DNA of 64,000 nt, taken from NCBI GenBank assembly GCA_030549495.1, contig JAUIRK010000129.1, forward strand, positions 186,001 to 250,000, given 5' to 3'. The notes under the pieces are model-generated. The model did no database searches, was not told the DNA's origin, and worked only from the letters and a program-made list of their open reading frames with translations. The first letter of the stretch is position 1, and each line of letters begins with the position of its first letter. This document shows positions 12,539 through 24,914 of the stretch, piece by piece. This DNA is from Nectonema munidae. Its lineage: Eukaryota; Nematomorpha; Nectonematoida; Nectonematidae. A program made the translations under genes and the position numbers.

Positions 12539-14359
12539 ATGGCGTCCCCTTGTTTATCAAGTGAAGAAGATAATGATGAAAGTTTTATGATGTCACCAAA
12601 TCCTGAAGAATACTCTAAAGATTATGCAAATCCTGATGACGACGATGATGATGATGAGGAATGTGATAGTTCCATTGAGAAGGAAAGTTCTTGTAGCGAG
12701 ACAGCACCATCACCTAATATTGATAACGCCAAGAAAAATTCTCCAGCTTCTTCAATCGAAGGAACTCCAGATGTTAATGAGAAGGAGTCTTTTCAAAAAG
12801 TGGATTCTGATATAGAAAGAAGAGAAGATATTGAAGAAGAAGAAGAAGAAGAAGAAGAAGAGGAGGAAGGAGGAGGAGGAGAAAGAAAGATTGATATCAA
12901 TCATGATGATGGTGTCGCTCTTCACAGTAATGATGAATCTGATCATAATGGTAGTGATGGCAGTTGTTTGGATAAAAAGGTCGATCACGAAAGTGAAAAT
13001 AGTCGTGACAGTAATGAGAATGGCGAGGGTGAAGACATAAAGAGTAACAGAAGTAACGAGGATGAAGTGAGCAGATCTTCGAGTGTTGAAGATGAAGAAG
13101 TGATTGTTAACGAACACCACAAAACTAAGCTTTCTGACATCTTTGGCTCAGATAACGATGACAGCGATGATGACGCTGGAAAGAATGGCACGTTATATGA
13201 AGAGAAAAACCTAGACAAGCAAAGCAGAGAGGACTCATTTAAAAGTTATCACGTGGAAAAATCAGAAAAAATTGTCCCCGACCACCTGCTAAGAAATGCG
13301 AATGACGACGAAGAATTTGAAGCTGGCAAAGGGTACGGAAGTGATACCTCCGCCTTAGACGTTGACCTGGATGAAGAGATGAAGAGCAAGCAATCGTCGA
13401 CGCTTATCGAGGCCGAGATTCCGCGAAACAAAGTCAGCATCGAAAGAGATGACATATATTTGGTTGTTTTGCGCAATTTCCTGAGTATTGAGCCTAAGCC
13501 CTTCGACAAGGCGATCTATGAAGATGAGATCAACGAGGAAGACGTTCAGGATGAAGAGGGTAGGATTCGCGTAAAGTTCCGAGTGGAGAACACGATTCGC
13601 TGGAGACGCAAGTTTAACGAAGAATCACAAAAGTACGACTCTTACGAAAGCAACGCGAAAATTGTGAAGTGGAGTGATGGAAGTATGTCGTTGGTGTTGG
13701 GGTCGGAAGTGTTTGAAATTTTGGCTTCAGACATGGCGTCTGGCCAGAACAGTCTCTTCATTCGCCAAGGAAATGGTCTTCAAGAAGTGTGCATGTTCAA
13801 GAAAAAGCTGAATCTACGACCTCACTCCACAAACAGTAGTACACATAGAAAGATGACCATGTCTTTGGCTGATCGCTGCTCTAAAACCCCCAAAATCAAG
13901 GTTCTGCCCCAAATCAGCGGCTACAACCCCGACAAAGACAGGGAAGAAAAATTACGCCAGGAACATCTCAAGTTCAGATCTTCTAAGAGATTCAATGACA
14001 CTGTTGCGCGAAAAATAAAGGACAAGTCCTCTGCTTTCCCCACAGACAAAGGCGAAAAAGATGAAGGCTCGGCTGATGAAAATAGCATTTCCATTTCTGC
14101 CATAAAAAGATCAATAGACAATAAAGTTCGCAACAAGAGCATTTCTCTCTCAGCTCCAACGCCATCTCGAGATTCGCGTCTCAGGATCTACTCATCCGAT
14201 GAAAGCGATGAAGAACCTGTGCTCGATTCCAGAGCTGCATCGAATAACAGAGCGAAGAATGAAGTGAAAAAGATTTTCCAGGACTCGGAAGAGGGCGAGG
14301 ATGAACTCAGCTCCTTAGACGGTGATCAATTTAGAAAAGTCGAGAATAACGAAACCTAG
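12539..14359 (+). CDS. LEO1: RNA polymerase-associated protein LEO1
   Basis: A 606-residue single-exon protein. LEO1 is a subunit of the nuclear Paf1 complex, which travels with RNA polymerase II, binds CTR9/PAF1 and promotes elongation and H2B ubiquitylation. The N-terminal 260 residues are very acidic and Ser-rich, including Asp and Glu runs encoded by GAT and GAA repeats near 12637-12660 and 12832-12865. The conserved LEO1 core starts near residue 293 (EIPRNKVSIERDDIY). It continues through FLSIEPKPFD, VENTIRWR, AKIVKWSDGSMSL, LFIRQGNGLQ, RPHSTNSSTHRKM and SLADRCSKT to about residue 480. The tail is charged, with DSDEEP-like acidic patches. In-frame TGA and TAA lie 4-5 codons upstream of the ATG, which fixes the start. 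It looks intact; the match over the core is unambiguous. Confidence 0.95.
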   Translation: MASPCLSSEEDNDESFMMSPNPEEYSKDYANPDDDDDDDEECDSSIEKESSCSETAPSPNIDNAKKNSPASSIEGTPDVNEKESFQKVDSDIERREDIEEEEEEEEEEEEGGGGERKIDINHDDGVALHSNDESDHNGSDGSCLDKKVDHESENSRDSNENGEGEDIKSNRSNEDEVSRSSSVEDEEVIVNEHHKTKLSDIFGSDNDDSDDDAGKNGTLYEEKNLDKQSREDSFKSYHVEKSEKIVPDHLLRNANDDEEFEAGKGYGSDTSALDVDLDEEMKSKQSSTLIEAEIPRNKVSIERDDIYLVVLRNFLSIEPKPFDKAIYEDEINEEDVQDEEGRIRVKFRVENTIRWRRKFNEESQKYDSYESNAKIVKWSDGSMSLVLGSEVFEILASDMASGQNSLFIRQGNGLQEVCMFKKKLNLRPHSTNSSTHRKMTMSLADRCSKTPKIKVLPQISGYNPDKDREEKLRQEHLKFRSSKRFNDTVARKIKDKSSAFPTDKGEKDEGSADENSISISAIKRSIDNKVRNKSISLSAPTPSRDSRLRIYSSDESDEEPVLDSRAASNNRAKNEVKKIFQDSEEGEDELSSLDGDQFRKVENNET

Positions 14360-14382
14360 AACTTTATCTATTTTTTATGTGT

Positions 14383-14388
14383 AATAAA
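14383..14388 (+). terminator. Poly(A) signal of LEO1
   Basis: AATAAA 24 bp after the stop codon, followed by a T-rich stretch. Confidence 0.65.
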
Positions 14389-15440
14389 TTTTTCTCGCTT
14401 CCTTCCTTTGTATATGACAAAGTAACAAAATTTAAGAATTCATGTAAGAGATTTTTTATCCTGGAAATTCGTTATTTATTCAAAAAAATGTTAAGATGTG
14501 TTTTAAAGTTATAAATGATTTTTTTCCAAAAGTTTAAAAAATGCTTTTGTTAGTAGCACAAGTATCAACTAAAGATCTGAACACAAATAAAATTTTTATC
14601 CAACTGAATGTAGTCGGTAATTTTGTTTCAGCGTAAACACAAAGTGAACTCTGAGTTGAAACCGAGTAAAGTTTTTTTATTGTCTCGTATTGCATCCAAG
14701 AGAATAATTATATTCCATAATTATTGAACAGATCGAGGTATCGCTTTCTGAAATCGAAGCGTGGAGCGCTACGTTTATAGCTTACGCTAGGCCTTCTTCT
14801 CAGGAAAAATCTTTGTATGATGGGCATCACCATTTTCAAACTTGAAGTGATGATCGTAAACTATCAAATGGTGTGCCGAAGTTAAAAATATATCATTTTA
14901 ATTTTGTTATTATTTATCTCATTTAAATATATGTAAATGAAAATTTTATTTTAATAAAATAAACGAGAGTTGAACTTTAGAAAACTTACTATAATAAACA
15001 TGAATATAATTTTTGTCGACTAAAAATGAAAAAATGTTGTTTTAAAAATGACCAAGATAAGTGACTTCAAACTTTTTTTCTCTTATTATCTTTCAAATGT
15101 ATGCCCAAATATATTAATGCTTTAAACTTATTCATTTTTATATGTATTTAAATTATATCATAATATGTCTAAAGTTCAATGTACAAAATGTTGCCAATTA
15201 GACTGCTTTGAAGACCATGGTAGGCTATTCATGTCGCGTTAAATTCGATAAGTCCAAGTATAGTTCTTTCCATTGAAAAGAACATCATGTTAATAATCAT
15301 AATCAATCTTCTTTTAGCGCATCCAGTCTTTTAATCAATGATACAATTAATCACTCATCTTTAGTTAAGAATTTTCATTTTGATAATTTACCTGATTTTT
15401 TGGACCATTTTTCAATGATGGACGATGGTAACTTTGGTAT
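14389..15440. other. Spacer, possible LINE 5' debris
   Basis: No gene. A short Cys-containing open stretch at about 15166-15240 may belong to the LINE that follows, but it cannot be joined to it with confidence. Confidence 0.5.
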
Positions 15441-17082
15441 GATGAGTTCTACTTTATCATATCATTAGTACTTGAAGAGATGTCAGTATTCGAAAAACTT
15501 GATTCGCTCAACGAAAATAAATCTCTTGCAAATGACAATATTCATCCTTTTTTGTTGAAGAAATTGTCTAATGTTTTAGCAGTGCCTTTAACCAAGCTTT
15601 TTAACCTTTCTTTAAAGGAGGGAGTTGTTCCATCAGCCTGGAAGCAAGCGATTGTAACACCCATCTTGAAAAAGTCAGATCCTTCACTACCCTCAAATTA
15701 TAGACCTATAAGTCTAACATCGGTTTTATGTTAAATCTTAGAATCCCTCATTTCAGAAAGCATAACTAATCACTTGGAACGTAACCATTTAATTACAAGT
15801 GACCAGCATGGATTTTTCAGGAAAAAGTCCACAATAACACAACTTCTTGAATTCCACAACGAGGTTTCAACATTTCTAGAAAGTGACTCTACTGTTGATG
15901 TTCTTTACTTCGACTTTAGTAAGGCTTTTGATAAAGTTCCGCATACTTACTTGCTCAGAAACTTAGCTTCTATGGTATACACCCAAAAGTGCTGAATTGG
16001 ATAAAGGCCTTTTTGAAAAATAGAACGCAACAAGTATCTATCAACGGACAAGCTTCTAGTAAGTGCGATGTGACTAGTGGTGTCATTCAAGGAAGCGTGA
16101 TTGGTCCTTTACTCTTCAATTTATACATCAATGATCTGACCTTTATAACAAAAACAAGCTTGAAATTATTCGCCGACGATCTGAAGATATATAATGTATC
16201 AACAAAAGCATCGCAAAAACTTTTACAGAACGATCTCTTCGCTCTTCACCAGTGGTGCAACGACTGGAAGATGGATCTCAATTTCTCTAAGTGTAATCAC
16301 TTGCAAATTGGCACACAGAACAGTTTGAGGTACTACATTGGCGGCTACGACATAAAACGTGTTGACTGTATCAACGACCTTGGTGTCACTCTTCACAAAG
16401 ACCTTAAATTCGAGGCTCATTTCTTAAATGCAATGTCAAAAGCATATTCAGTCTTCTTCCAAATTTATAAAAGCTTCTCTGTGTTTGATGCCGATATAGC
16501 ATTACCAATGTATAAAGCCCTAATACGCCCGCACCTCGAGTATGGCAATGTAGTAGCTCATCCAACACGTGCTAAAGATAGGAAAAGCTTAGAAAAAGTG
16601 CAGAGATTTATTACGAAGAAGATTGAAGGCTTCCAGAATTTAGAATATGAAGAAAGGATGCGCAAGTTATCTCTACCATCTCTCACCTATAGGTATAAGC
16701 GCAACGATATGATCACGACCTACAATATAGTTCACGGAAATATGAAAATAAAATCTAGTGTTCTGCTCGAGTTCTCCTCAAGAAGCTCCAGAGTTCATAG
16801 AAAACAATTCAAAAAAGCAAGATGTGCAAAAGCATTTTTAAGATCTTCCTTTTCGAATGGAATCATAAATGACTGGAACAAACTACCTGAAGACATTGTG
16901 GATGCACCATCACTCAACGTTTTCAAAAATCGCCTTGATTCCTACTGGAGAGACGAGGTTTTTATATTTAAATAGCTGAATACATTTTAACATGATTGTT
17001 TTTTCTGTATTGATGCGATCCTAACAAGCTTTTCATTAGCTTATTTTTTCGCTTAATAAATTTATGTTATGTTATGTTATAT
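15440..17082 (+). mobile_element. 5'-truncated CR1-like LINE with (TTATG)n tail
   Basis: A non-LTR retrotransposon that keeps most of the reverse transcriptase and the C-terminal domain. The 3' end runs AATAAATTTATG and then repeats ATGTT several times to about 17080, the short-repeat tail seen in CR1/Jockey-group LINEs. No endonuclease or ORF1 is recognisable upstream, so the copy is 5'-truncated, as is usual for target-primed insertions. Target duplications were not identified. Confidence 0.85.
15480..16975 (+). pseudogene. LINE ORF2 reverse transcriptase, broken
   Basis: Reverse transcriptase blocks in order: NYRPISLTSV, a thumb-side STITQLLEF block, VLYFDFSKAFDKV, SGVIQGSVIGPLLFNLYIND, then the catalytic box FADD (FADDLKIY, near 16170) in place of the usual YADD, and DLNFSKCNHL. 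The C-terminal segment resembles CR1-type tails (YKALIRPHLEYGN, DWNKLPEDIVDAPS). A stop falls at 15732 inside the fingers region. A frameshift near 15975 moves the rest (15989-16975) to another frame. The copy is recently dead: the last 328 codons are still open. No RNase H domain is seen. Confidence 0.85.
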
Positions 17083-17519
17083 CCTAGTGACACACCAGTT
17101 GCTGTCCATAGTTTTTACATGATAAGTCTCGATATATGCTCCCTGGAATTTAAAGACGACGAATTTATTGTTATTTTTATGTTGAATTTAAATAACAAAT
17201 TGAATTATCCTGTATCCCTTTTTTGTGTACAATAAACTTGGTTGCAAGTAGCTGACGAAATCAAACCTCCTTAAGGAAAAGTGGTGGGCTAAGCTTTTTT
17301 ACTAATAACACACTCTCCAATTACAATTAGCACACCCAATCAGAAAGATATAAATAATTCTTTGAAATGATGCTTAGAATAAGATACTTGCAAACACGCA
17401 AATGATTTTGAATCTTTGACTAATCATCGGGACTGCAATTTTCCTAACCAAATCAAGATATTTGTTTTATTTGCACACCAACAAGCTTGTCAAACTCTTC
17501 AAATTTTCATTTTTAAGCA

Positions 17520-18420
17520 TTATAAGCCCTACATTACACCAGTGCCAATCAACAGTTGCTTGGTGATTCTTCATCCCCTCTACTATTTTTAATTACAAAA
17601 GCTTCGTCATCGATTCTTCACTCTCAGCTCACTATCCGATAATGTCTTTAAATTTCAATATGAAATTTGAGAGTAGTATTCTGAGGTATAAATTCGATAA
17701 TGGGTATAGAGTGTTTGAAACTCAAAAATGGCTTTCTTTTCTGCAGTAGCACTTAGATGATCCTGAAAAATTAGCAAGTATTTATGTCAACAAATTTACT
17801 AGTTTTTTTTGTACATCGCTGTTTCTCATATTAACAAAAGTAAAATTTTGAATTCCAAGAATGGGAAAGTAAACCCCTTTTAGAAATGATTCATAGGCAT
17901 GATAAATTAGACAGAAAGCTGAAAAATGCTAATTAACTGTTGGCTTGAGAAAAAAAGGAACAAAGTTAAAACTCTGATCAGAATGAATTTGAATTCATCC
18001 AAACAAACTTGGATTAATCGTGTAACGTAAATCAATCTATTAGTTGTTTGCAACACAATGCTACCGTGTTACATAACAACTCTCATATTGTTAACTTATT
18101 TAATGAGTATTTCCTAAACGCTGAATCCCTACTCTTATATTCCGATATTTGACAAAATTGGCAAGATGGCAAAGTAATACTCCTTTTTCTTTTGATTCTG
18201 TTTCTTTGAATGATGCATTGATTGCGATTGATGATGATATTAAATAAAACAATTCCAATGATATTTTTTTAATAAGCATGTATCACATCAAACTGATAAA
18301 AAACTGCATCCCATCCTGTGCCTAATTTTCAATTTGTGTGTAGAACAGTGAATTTTGCACTCTTCTCCTTTGCAAGACGAAATATGGACTTTTTGTATAA
18401 TCTAATTTTTGAACGCAATT
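17520..18420 (+). pseudogene. Old LINE relic (endonuclease end and start of RT)
   Basis: Fragments in several frames keep the order expected of a LINE ORF2. First is an endonuclease end, VIDSSLSAHYPIMSLNF (compare the SDHYPI box). Next is the inter-domain basic region HRHDKLDRKL...RNKVKTLIRMN. Then come FNEYF and FSFDSVSLNDALIAIDDDI, and a FNLCVEQ-like start of RT. Many stops and frameshifts show it is much older than the LINE upstream. It belongs to a CR1/Jockey-like group at best. Confidence 0.6.
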
Positions 18421-21289
18421 TACTCCACTTTATAAATAAGTTTTAACATAAAGTTTATATGTAAATTTAAATTGACTTTTAATTATGTTTTCTGAAAAAA
18501 ATTAGTACTATTGTTATTTTTAATAAAAAACAATCAATATATGATATTACCCAAACCGATCATGTGGTAATGGGACAAAATTTTAAATTTGTTGCAATCA
18601 TTTTGAAAAATAGATATCTACGTAAATTGATTTCATATATATTTTTCCAAATATCAATCATTATTTTTTTGTATTTTTTTTAAAATTAACGCCATCTAAT
18701 TATAAAATCAATGGAATAAATAAGTATGAAACTTAGTTTATATATAAAAAATACAAAATAAATTTGCAATGAGAACATATTGTTTTAAAGTGGTTTCTAG
18801 AAATAAAGTTTCAGTAATGTCAACTTTATTAATACACAGTATCTTTTGGTGATGAAACATGTTCAGAAGCTAAAAAAGAGTTCAATTTAATTATGTTGGT
18901 TCCGCATATAAACAGAAGTACTTAACAATTTTTCTGAACATTTCTTTTGGCGATATATGCGAATGAGATAAATATCTTTTCCATATTGAAACCTGCTTTC
19001 AGATTCTACGTTTCAAAGATTTTTCAAGTGTTCTGGATGTAAAATATGCGGCATGCATCTTTTATTTGATTTACACGTTCCACTAATTATAAGATTATTC
19101 TGAAGAGAGCATTCAGACAAATTATGATATGTAAAAATCTTTCAACGAAAGTTCGGCAATTTACAGAAAAAATATTGTAGACTTTGTAAACCAGAAGCGT
19201 CAATTTTTGATTTCAAAACGAAGTGACTTTTATGTTCAAACCATGACGCCCAGATTTCGATGGATCATACACATCACATGGACAATTACGTCTGAATTTT
19301 ACTAACTGCTCGTCAAGTTATGGATTGGTACGGAGTTCAGAACGTATCAAAACTTTTATAAAACGAGTTGTGCGTAGAAATCTTATCTGTAAAATTTTAT
19401 CATTCTGGTCTCTAAGATTTCTATCATCAAAGCGAATAAAAATGTGAATCAATAAAAACCTTACACGGCCCAATGATGAACGCATAAAGTGTCGCCATAT
19501 TTTTCTGAAAATAATGATTTTACATTCTATTTTTGTACTTTTGCTTGTCCTGTGTATATTAAGCTTGCTATGTGTGCTAGAAGATTAATCAATCAACTGA
19601 AAACTTTTCATAACAATATTTAAAATTAATTCAAATAGGATTATTAGATCCTAAATGTGAAAAAACTCTAAATTTTTTGAAAAATTAAAGAATCAATTTT
19701 AAAAAATGGGTTATTTATAAAAAAAAATAAATTTTTGTAATAAAAAATTTTTTTTTATAGGAGTTACGGGTTCGGTGACACCAAAATTTTGCACGATTTC
19801 GTTTACGATGCCCAAAGTCTGATTCCGATTCTTCCTGATTTAAAAAATTTACTTTGATTTTTGAAAAAGCAAACTTAATCATTTTCAAGCAAAATACATA
19901 AAAATTGGAATTTTAACATGGAATGCAAACTCTAAAATGACAAGGAAACGTTTTAGAATATAATGATCACCGCAGCCGTGTTTATTAAGCCTTTCGGAGC
20001 CCTAATAATATTCGAAGAGTCGGAATAAAAGTATCGTAAAGGTAAAAGTTCCGATTAAGGGTCAAATGTCGATACTTAAAAAATAGGATTCATACGAAAG
20101 CGGCTTATTGGCCTTTTGAATTCCATCAATACGTTACAGTCTTCTTTCAACGTTCTGTAAAATGTTTAATTAAGTTTCATATCTATGCAGTATTTTTCTT
20201 TTATGTAATTTCATGTTATTTTGAATAAATTCTTCTTCTTCTTCTTCATACACACTATCACTTACAAAAACATTATTTATTTTTAAAAAATGTGATTTTA
20301 TAATCAAAAATTTTTGACTTGTTGAGAGAAATTTTTGAAGTAAAGAAAAATTTAAAGTTTTGTCAATTAAAAAGATTCGCTTCTTAGATTATATTAAATT
20401 AATAAAAAAAAAATTTGTTTCCAAAAAAACTAGAAAACTAGATGTTTACAGTAACATTTTTTTTAATGTTTTTTCACTTTATTGACTTTTAATTGGCAGG
20501 GAAGGAGTGTATCTTCCAAAGTTTTTAAAGGATGTCTATTTGAAAGTTTTTAAAGGATGTTTTTTGAAATTTTATTTTATATTTTCTTTAATTTATTTCA
20601 GCTTTTTATTCAAAAAGAAAATTAAAAAGAAATTTATGATGAGAATTAAATCAATAATAATAGACTTGCATTTATGTCCAAGGTATCACATATAATACGC
20701 GCAACTCATTTTATGGGTCAATTTGTAATTTTTTTGTAATATTATATAAGAGTTTGATGATTACACTTCAAATTCCCGATTATTTACTAAATTACTATCA
20801 TTTTATAATCACATGCATAAACATAAATTACAAACATATAAATCTAAAAGTTTTAATTGATGTATTACATAGTTAAACAAAACTTGTAGCGATTGATTAG
20901 GTTTTTTTTACCAAACACTCATAAGTTATATTTATTTTCCGTAATAAATCCTTTTAGTATTCAAAATGAAATAATATGTTAAAAAATGCAAAATCAAAAA
21001 AAAACACACCCAATTTCTCTGGGTAATTAAAGTGAAAAAATAAAAAAGAGTTATTTGCAAGCTAACATTAAGATTCGAGTTATTTGCAATTATATTGGGT
21101 AAGTTTTTAAACATCATGCTATAAGCAGTGCATTGGAAAACGTGGGAAAAAATATATCGTAGTAGAAAAATTTGTAATGATGATGAAACGTGTTTTAACA
21201 AATCAACATGAATCCATTTTTTGTCTATTGAAAATGAAACAAAATAGTTCGCATTTGGATACCGATTCTGAGGCTGTAGAAAATCTCCG
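18421..21289. other. Spacer with possible LINE 3' debris
   Basis: AT-rich and mostly unrecognisable. At 20223-20247 GAATAAA-like sequence is followed by (TTC)n, the same tail form as the 41.4-46.1 kb LINE, so this may be the 3' end of another copy of that family. I found no readable RT in 18.4-20.2 kb. Confidence 0.45.
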
Positions 21290-21595
21290 ATTCTACCGAT
21301 TCCGAGCATTAGCAGGGAGGAAGGACGAACGCATACCACCCCTTCAAAAATTCAAGCTAAATTAAGTTTTAAATTATATGACGCAAAAATGGAGATATTA
21401 TTTTTGAAAAAAGATTGCGATAAAAAATTTAATAAAAATTCTACTCCACATCTTTCTATTGATGAAACAGGGATACCATATTTTAGAAATCATTATAGTA
21501 AAGAGTTTATAAAATGCAAACCAATAAGACTTGTTACCAAGAATGCTCGCTGTTTATCTCCTCGATACTATATAAACTTTGAAATGTCCAATTAA
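21290..21595 (+). pseudogene. piggyBac transposase fragment (catalytic region)
   Basis: Two neighbouring frames read KDERIPPLQKF and then TPHLSIDETGIPYFRNHYSKEF with KPIR. The order I-x-P-L, SIDE, KQF/KEF, KP is that of the piggyBac catalytic core around the first aspartate. It is a short relic with no ends recognised. Confidence 0.6.
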
Positions 21596-22151
21596 TTATC
21601 ATTTACTATTTTTTTAATCTAATTATAAAAAAACAAATGAATTAAACATAAAATTAAATTTATTTCCAAGTGATCTCAAAAATTTTTTAGAATATTTTTA
21701 CCAGTTGTGATGGAATAAATTTTTTTCAGCGGTATGAGAAGCGCTCACTAAAAGAATTCGTTCAACACAGCGTTATATTTTCAATATTTGCATCAGTGAA
21801 ATGGGTTGGGTGGATCTAATGAATCAAAATAGTTCTCAATAATTTTCAATACCTTTATTGTATACTCGGTGAAAATTGTAAAGCTGGATATTTGCAATTG
21901 ATATGACAATAAATCAAGTATGCATTTCATACCAGCTGACAGATAATGTTAACCAATTAGCACTTAGAAGACATCTTGTTTGGCGTAACAGTCCAATTTT
22001 ATCATTTAAAACGGTAAAGGATTATATATGGTATAAGATTTTGAGAGGATTTAATTCGAGAAGCATTGAATTTCAAAAAGTTCAAAACTTGATATCCTTT
22101 ATTTCTGAAATGAGATGGTGTCAGCTTAATAAAATAGAATATATAGCAAAT

Positions 22152-22471
22152 AGGAGTTGGCCCAGTGATGGGAGCGTAGTGTCGCGATCCAGATGGTCTG
22201 AGTTCGATTCCTGATTGTGACTATCCTTACCATCTTTCCAGTTATGGAAGATTAGGGTTGTAATAGAGGACTCATTGGTAATACAGTTGTTAGACCTCAT
22301 TTATCCGAAAGCAGATTATTCGACAACCCCCTAATCCGATGCAATATTCATATGAGCTAAAAGATATTTCTCAGCCTCTCATCTCACTGCCTGGTTCATA
22401 TCAAATGAGGTTAGGTAGATTGACTACCCTGTACTGAAATGTATTCTTGCTCCCTTGCGCCCTCAAAAAAA
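22152..22471 (+). repeat. tRNA-derived SINE with A tail
   Basis: A tRNA-like head begins TTGGCCCAGTGATGGGAGCG (A-box-like). A B-box GAGTTCGATTCC follows about 50 bp later. A non-tRNA body follows and ends in A8 at 22464-22471, directly before the piggyBac copy. RNA polymerase III promoter boxes, body and A tail in this order define a SINE. The parental LINE is not identified. Confidence 0.6.
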
Positions 22472-22599
22472 ATTAATGAATATACTCTTTGGGTCCAAAT
22501 CGACCCAATGTATATTAACTAGTTAAAATATAGCGGTTTCATTCAAAAAATTTAAAAAAATGACAAATTTGAAAAAATTTATTGAATACAAACAAATTT

Positions 22600-24914
22600 G
22601 TAATTGTTTGCAAACAAATTTTATACATTTTGCACAAAAAGTGTCAAATTTATCATCATTTGAACAGAAATAACATCGTCCTCTTTTTCCTTTTTTTGGG
22701 ATTTCTTGATTTGGTTTTACAAGTTGTATAATATTCTGAGATGCAACGCTTCTGGGTAATGTTTTTCTTTTTTCAATCATCGCTGAAGACAAACTTTTTC
22801 CAAGCTCTGTCAAAAATAAACGCATTTTATATTTACATTTTTCCATCCAATTTGGGTGTAATTTGGTGAACAAAGCATAAGCATTCAAAGCGGAAATTTC
22901 CAAAATATTTCCAAATTTCTACTATAGGCCATTGATTTGTTTTTCTTCCCACTGTATAATTGGAACACATTTGATCAAATGTATCAACTCCTCCCTTTGT
23001 GTTATTGTAGTCTGAAATAATCTCAGGAAGTTTTTTCTCGTTCTCTAAAATTTTTAAATCATGATGATACGTGCTTTTTAAAACCACACATTTATTTTTC
23101 TTTGATACATAAGAAACAATAGTGAAGTTTTTTGTAAAACAAAAAATTGAGCTATAAAGAGGACGCTTTTTGTGACAAGCAAAGTTGTACGGAAGTGAAG
23201 TTTTGTTTTTTCTAATGCTTGAAATTGATGTTATTTTGTGCTTTGAAAGTAGTTTTTCACTTAGTCCAAAAGATGAAAAAAATTATCAAATGTCACGTTG
23301 TGTCCTTTCAATCCTTTGAATAAATCAAGCACAACTTTTTCTGCAATATTTTTTTCAATTTTAGAATTGGGCTGCTTTCCAAGATAAGGTAAAATCTTCC
23401 AAACATAATGGTTTTCATTATCTCACAGAATTCAAAATTTTAATCCGTATTTGTGTGGTTTATTAGGCATGTATTGCCGAAAAGGACACTTACCTTTGTA
23501 GCTTCTAATAGCTTTTCTGGAATTGCTCTCCATTCTTCCCAGACATCTCTAATAGGAGCAAACTTGTCTGTTTCTTTTCTTATATTTCTTGTAGAAATTT
23601 CGTCAAATCTCAAGGAACTTGAAATTATTTCAAATCTTTTTCTTGACATTATTGCTGGAAAAATGCTTCTTCCATTTTCTGGATGCCAAAGATTTTTGTT
23701 GGTTCGTTTTTAGAACGGAAAACGCAGCAAGTATCAAAACTCCAAAGTAAGCTCTAATTTCTGTTTCATCAATATCCTTCCATTCATTTGAGAAATTATA
23801 CAAGGAACATTAATCTTGATGACCTTATGAAAGTGTTGCTGAAAATTCTCGCAGAATTCAATTGTTTTCAATCTATAAATGAAATTGGCATTGTTGATTT
23901 GATATGAAAATTTGTATATTTCATGTAAAATTTTAATGAATGTTCTCGAAGACATTTTAGAAATAAACCGTAACTTTGTTTGACACTTATAAATATTTTC
24001 AAAATCAAATTCTAAATGCAAAAAGAATTTATAAATGAAATTGCGATTGTTGATTTGTTATAATAATGTGTATATTCCATGTAAAATTTGAATGAATGTT
24101 TTCAGAGACAGATTTTAGAAGTAAACTGCAGGTTTGTTACACACTTATATGTATTTTCAATTTCTAAATTCCAAAAATAAGTCCAAAAATGAAATCAGTA
24201 TGCCCGATTTGATATAAAAAATATATTTCATGTAAAATTTGATGGTATATTTTATTAGATATGTTTCTAATTAATCAAAATTTTGATTGACATTTCCCAA
24301 AAAAGTAACCATGATTTTGAAAAAATTTAAAATATAAAGTTTGTCTTCAAAACTGTATATATTTATAAATTTTCAAACGAGTATATAATATAGAACCAAG
24401 GTTATACGCTTAACTAGAGATACTGTCAGAATTTTGCTGAAAAAGTTTAACTTTTGATTTTGATTGACAGATTTAGACATGAAAAGGTGATTCAACTGCC
24501 ATGAAAATGGTATCAAAAGATGCAGCTATCAATTATAGGAAATGTCACAAAGTATGGTAGCAAAAGATATAGTCAATTTGGTACAAGAGAAATTTTAGTT
24601 GGGGGGGGGGGGGGGGGCTAAAATAGCCCCCTCGTCACTGATATGGTTAAAAACTTAATCAGGGTGATTCAGATTTTTCAATATAAGACTATTTTTTGTG
24701 CCCCTCTTGTGCCCCCCCCCCCCCCCCCCCCCCCCCCATGTATTTCGCTCTGGCTACGCCAGTGTCTTGAAGTAGTGCTTGAAGAATCATTATTTTTGAT
24801 TGAAGAATCACAAGAAAAAGAGACACTTGTATTTGTAGAGAGATTGTTATCTGATGCAGAACAACTAGCAGAAAAGCTTCAAGATTCAGAATGAAAAATA
24901 CTTTCTTCAGACAT
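22600..24914 (-). pseudogene. piggyBac transposase, decayed
   Basis: Minus-strand pieces in order. The start MSEESIFHSES at 24914 begins a Ser/acidic N-terminus. Then come IRAYFGVLILAAFSV, MSRKRFEIISSSLRFD, APIRDVW, SYVSKKNK with STYHHD, NTKGGVDTFDQMCSNYTVGRKT, and a Cys-rich tail (RGRCYFC...FCAKC). These match the usual order of piggyBac transposases, which cut and paste at TTAA. Several stops and frameshifts and a decayed middle (first catalytic Asp region not readable) make it inactive. Confidence 0.8.
24600..24766. mobile_element. Poly-G/poly-C insert, hAT-MITE-like ends
   Basis: G17 (24601-24617) and about C26 (24712-24737) flank a short stretch inside the piggyBac N-terminal region. 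The sequence CCCCTCGTCACTG ends near 24641 and GGCTACGCCAGTG ends near 24766. Both resemble CAGTG/CACTG hAT-type termini next to G/C runs, as in the insert at 30646. Exact ends and target duplication are unclear. Confidence 0.4.

Noticed and set aside
22152-22220. A tRNA gene.
   Set aside because: A and B boxes are present but the cloverleaf is poor and a non-tRNA body with an A tail follows, so it is a SINE.
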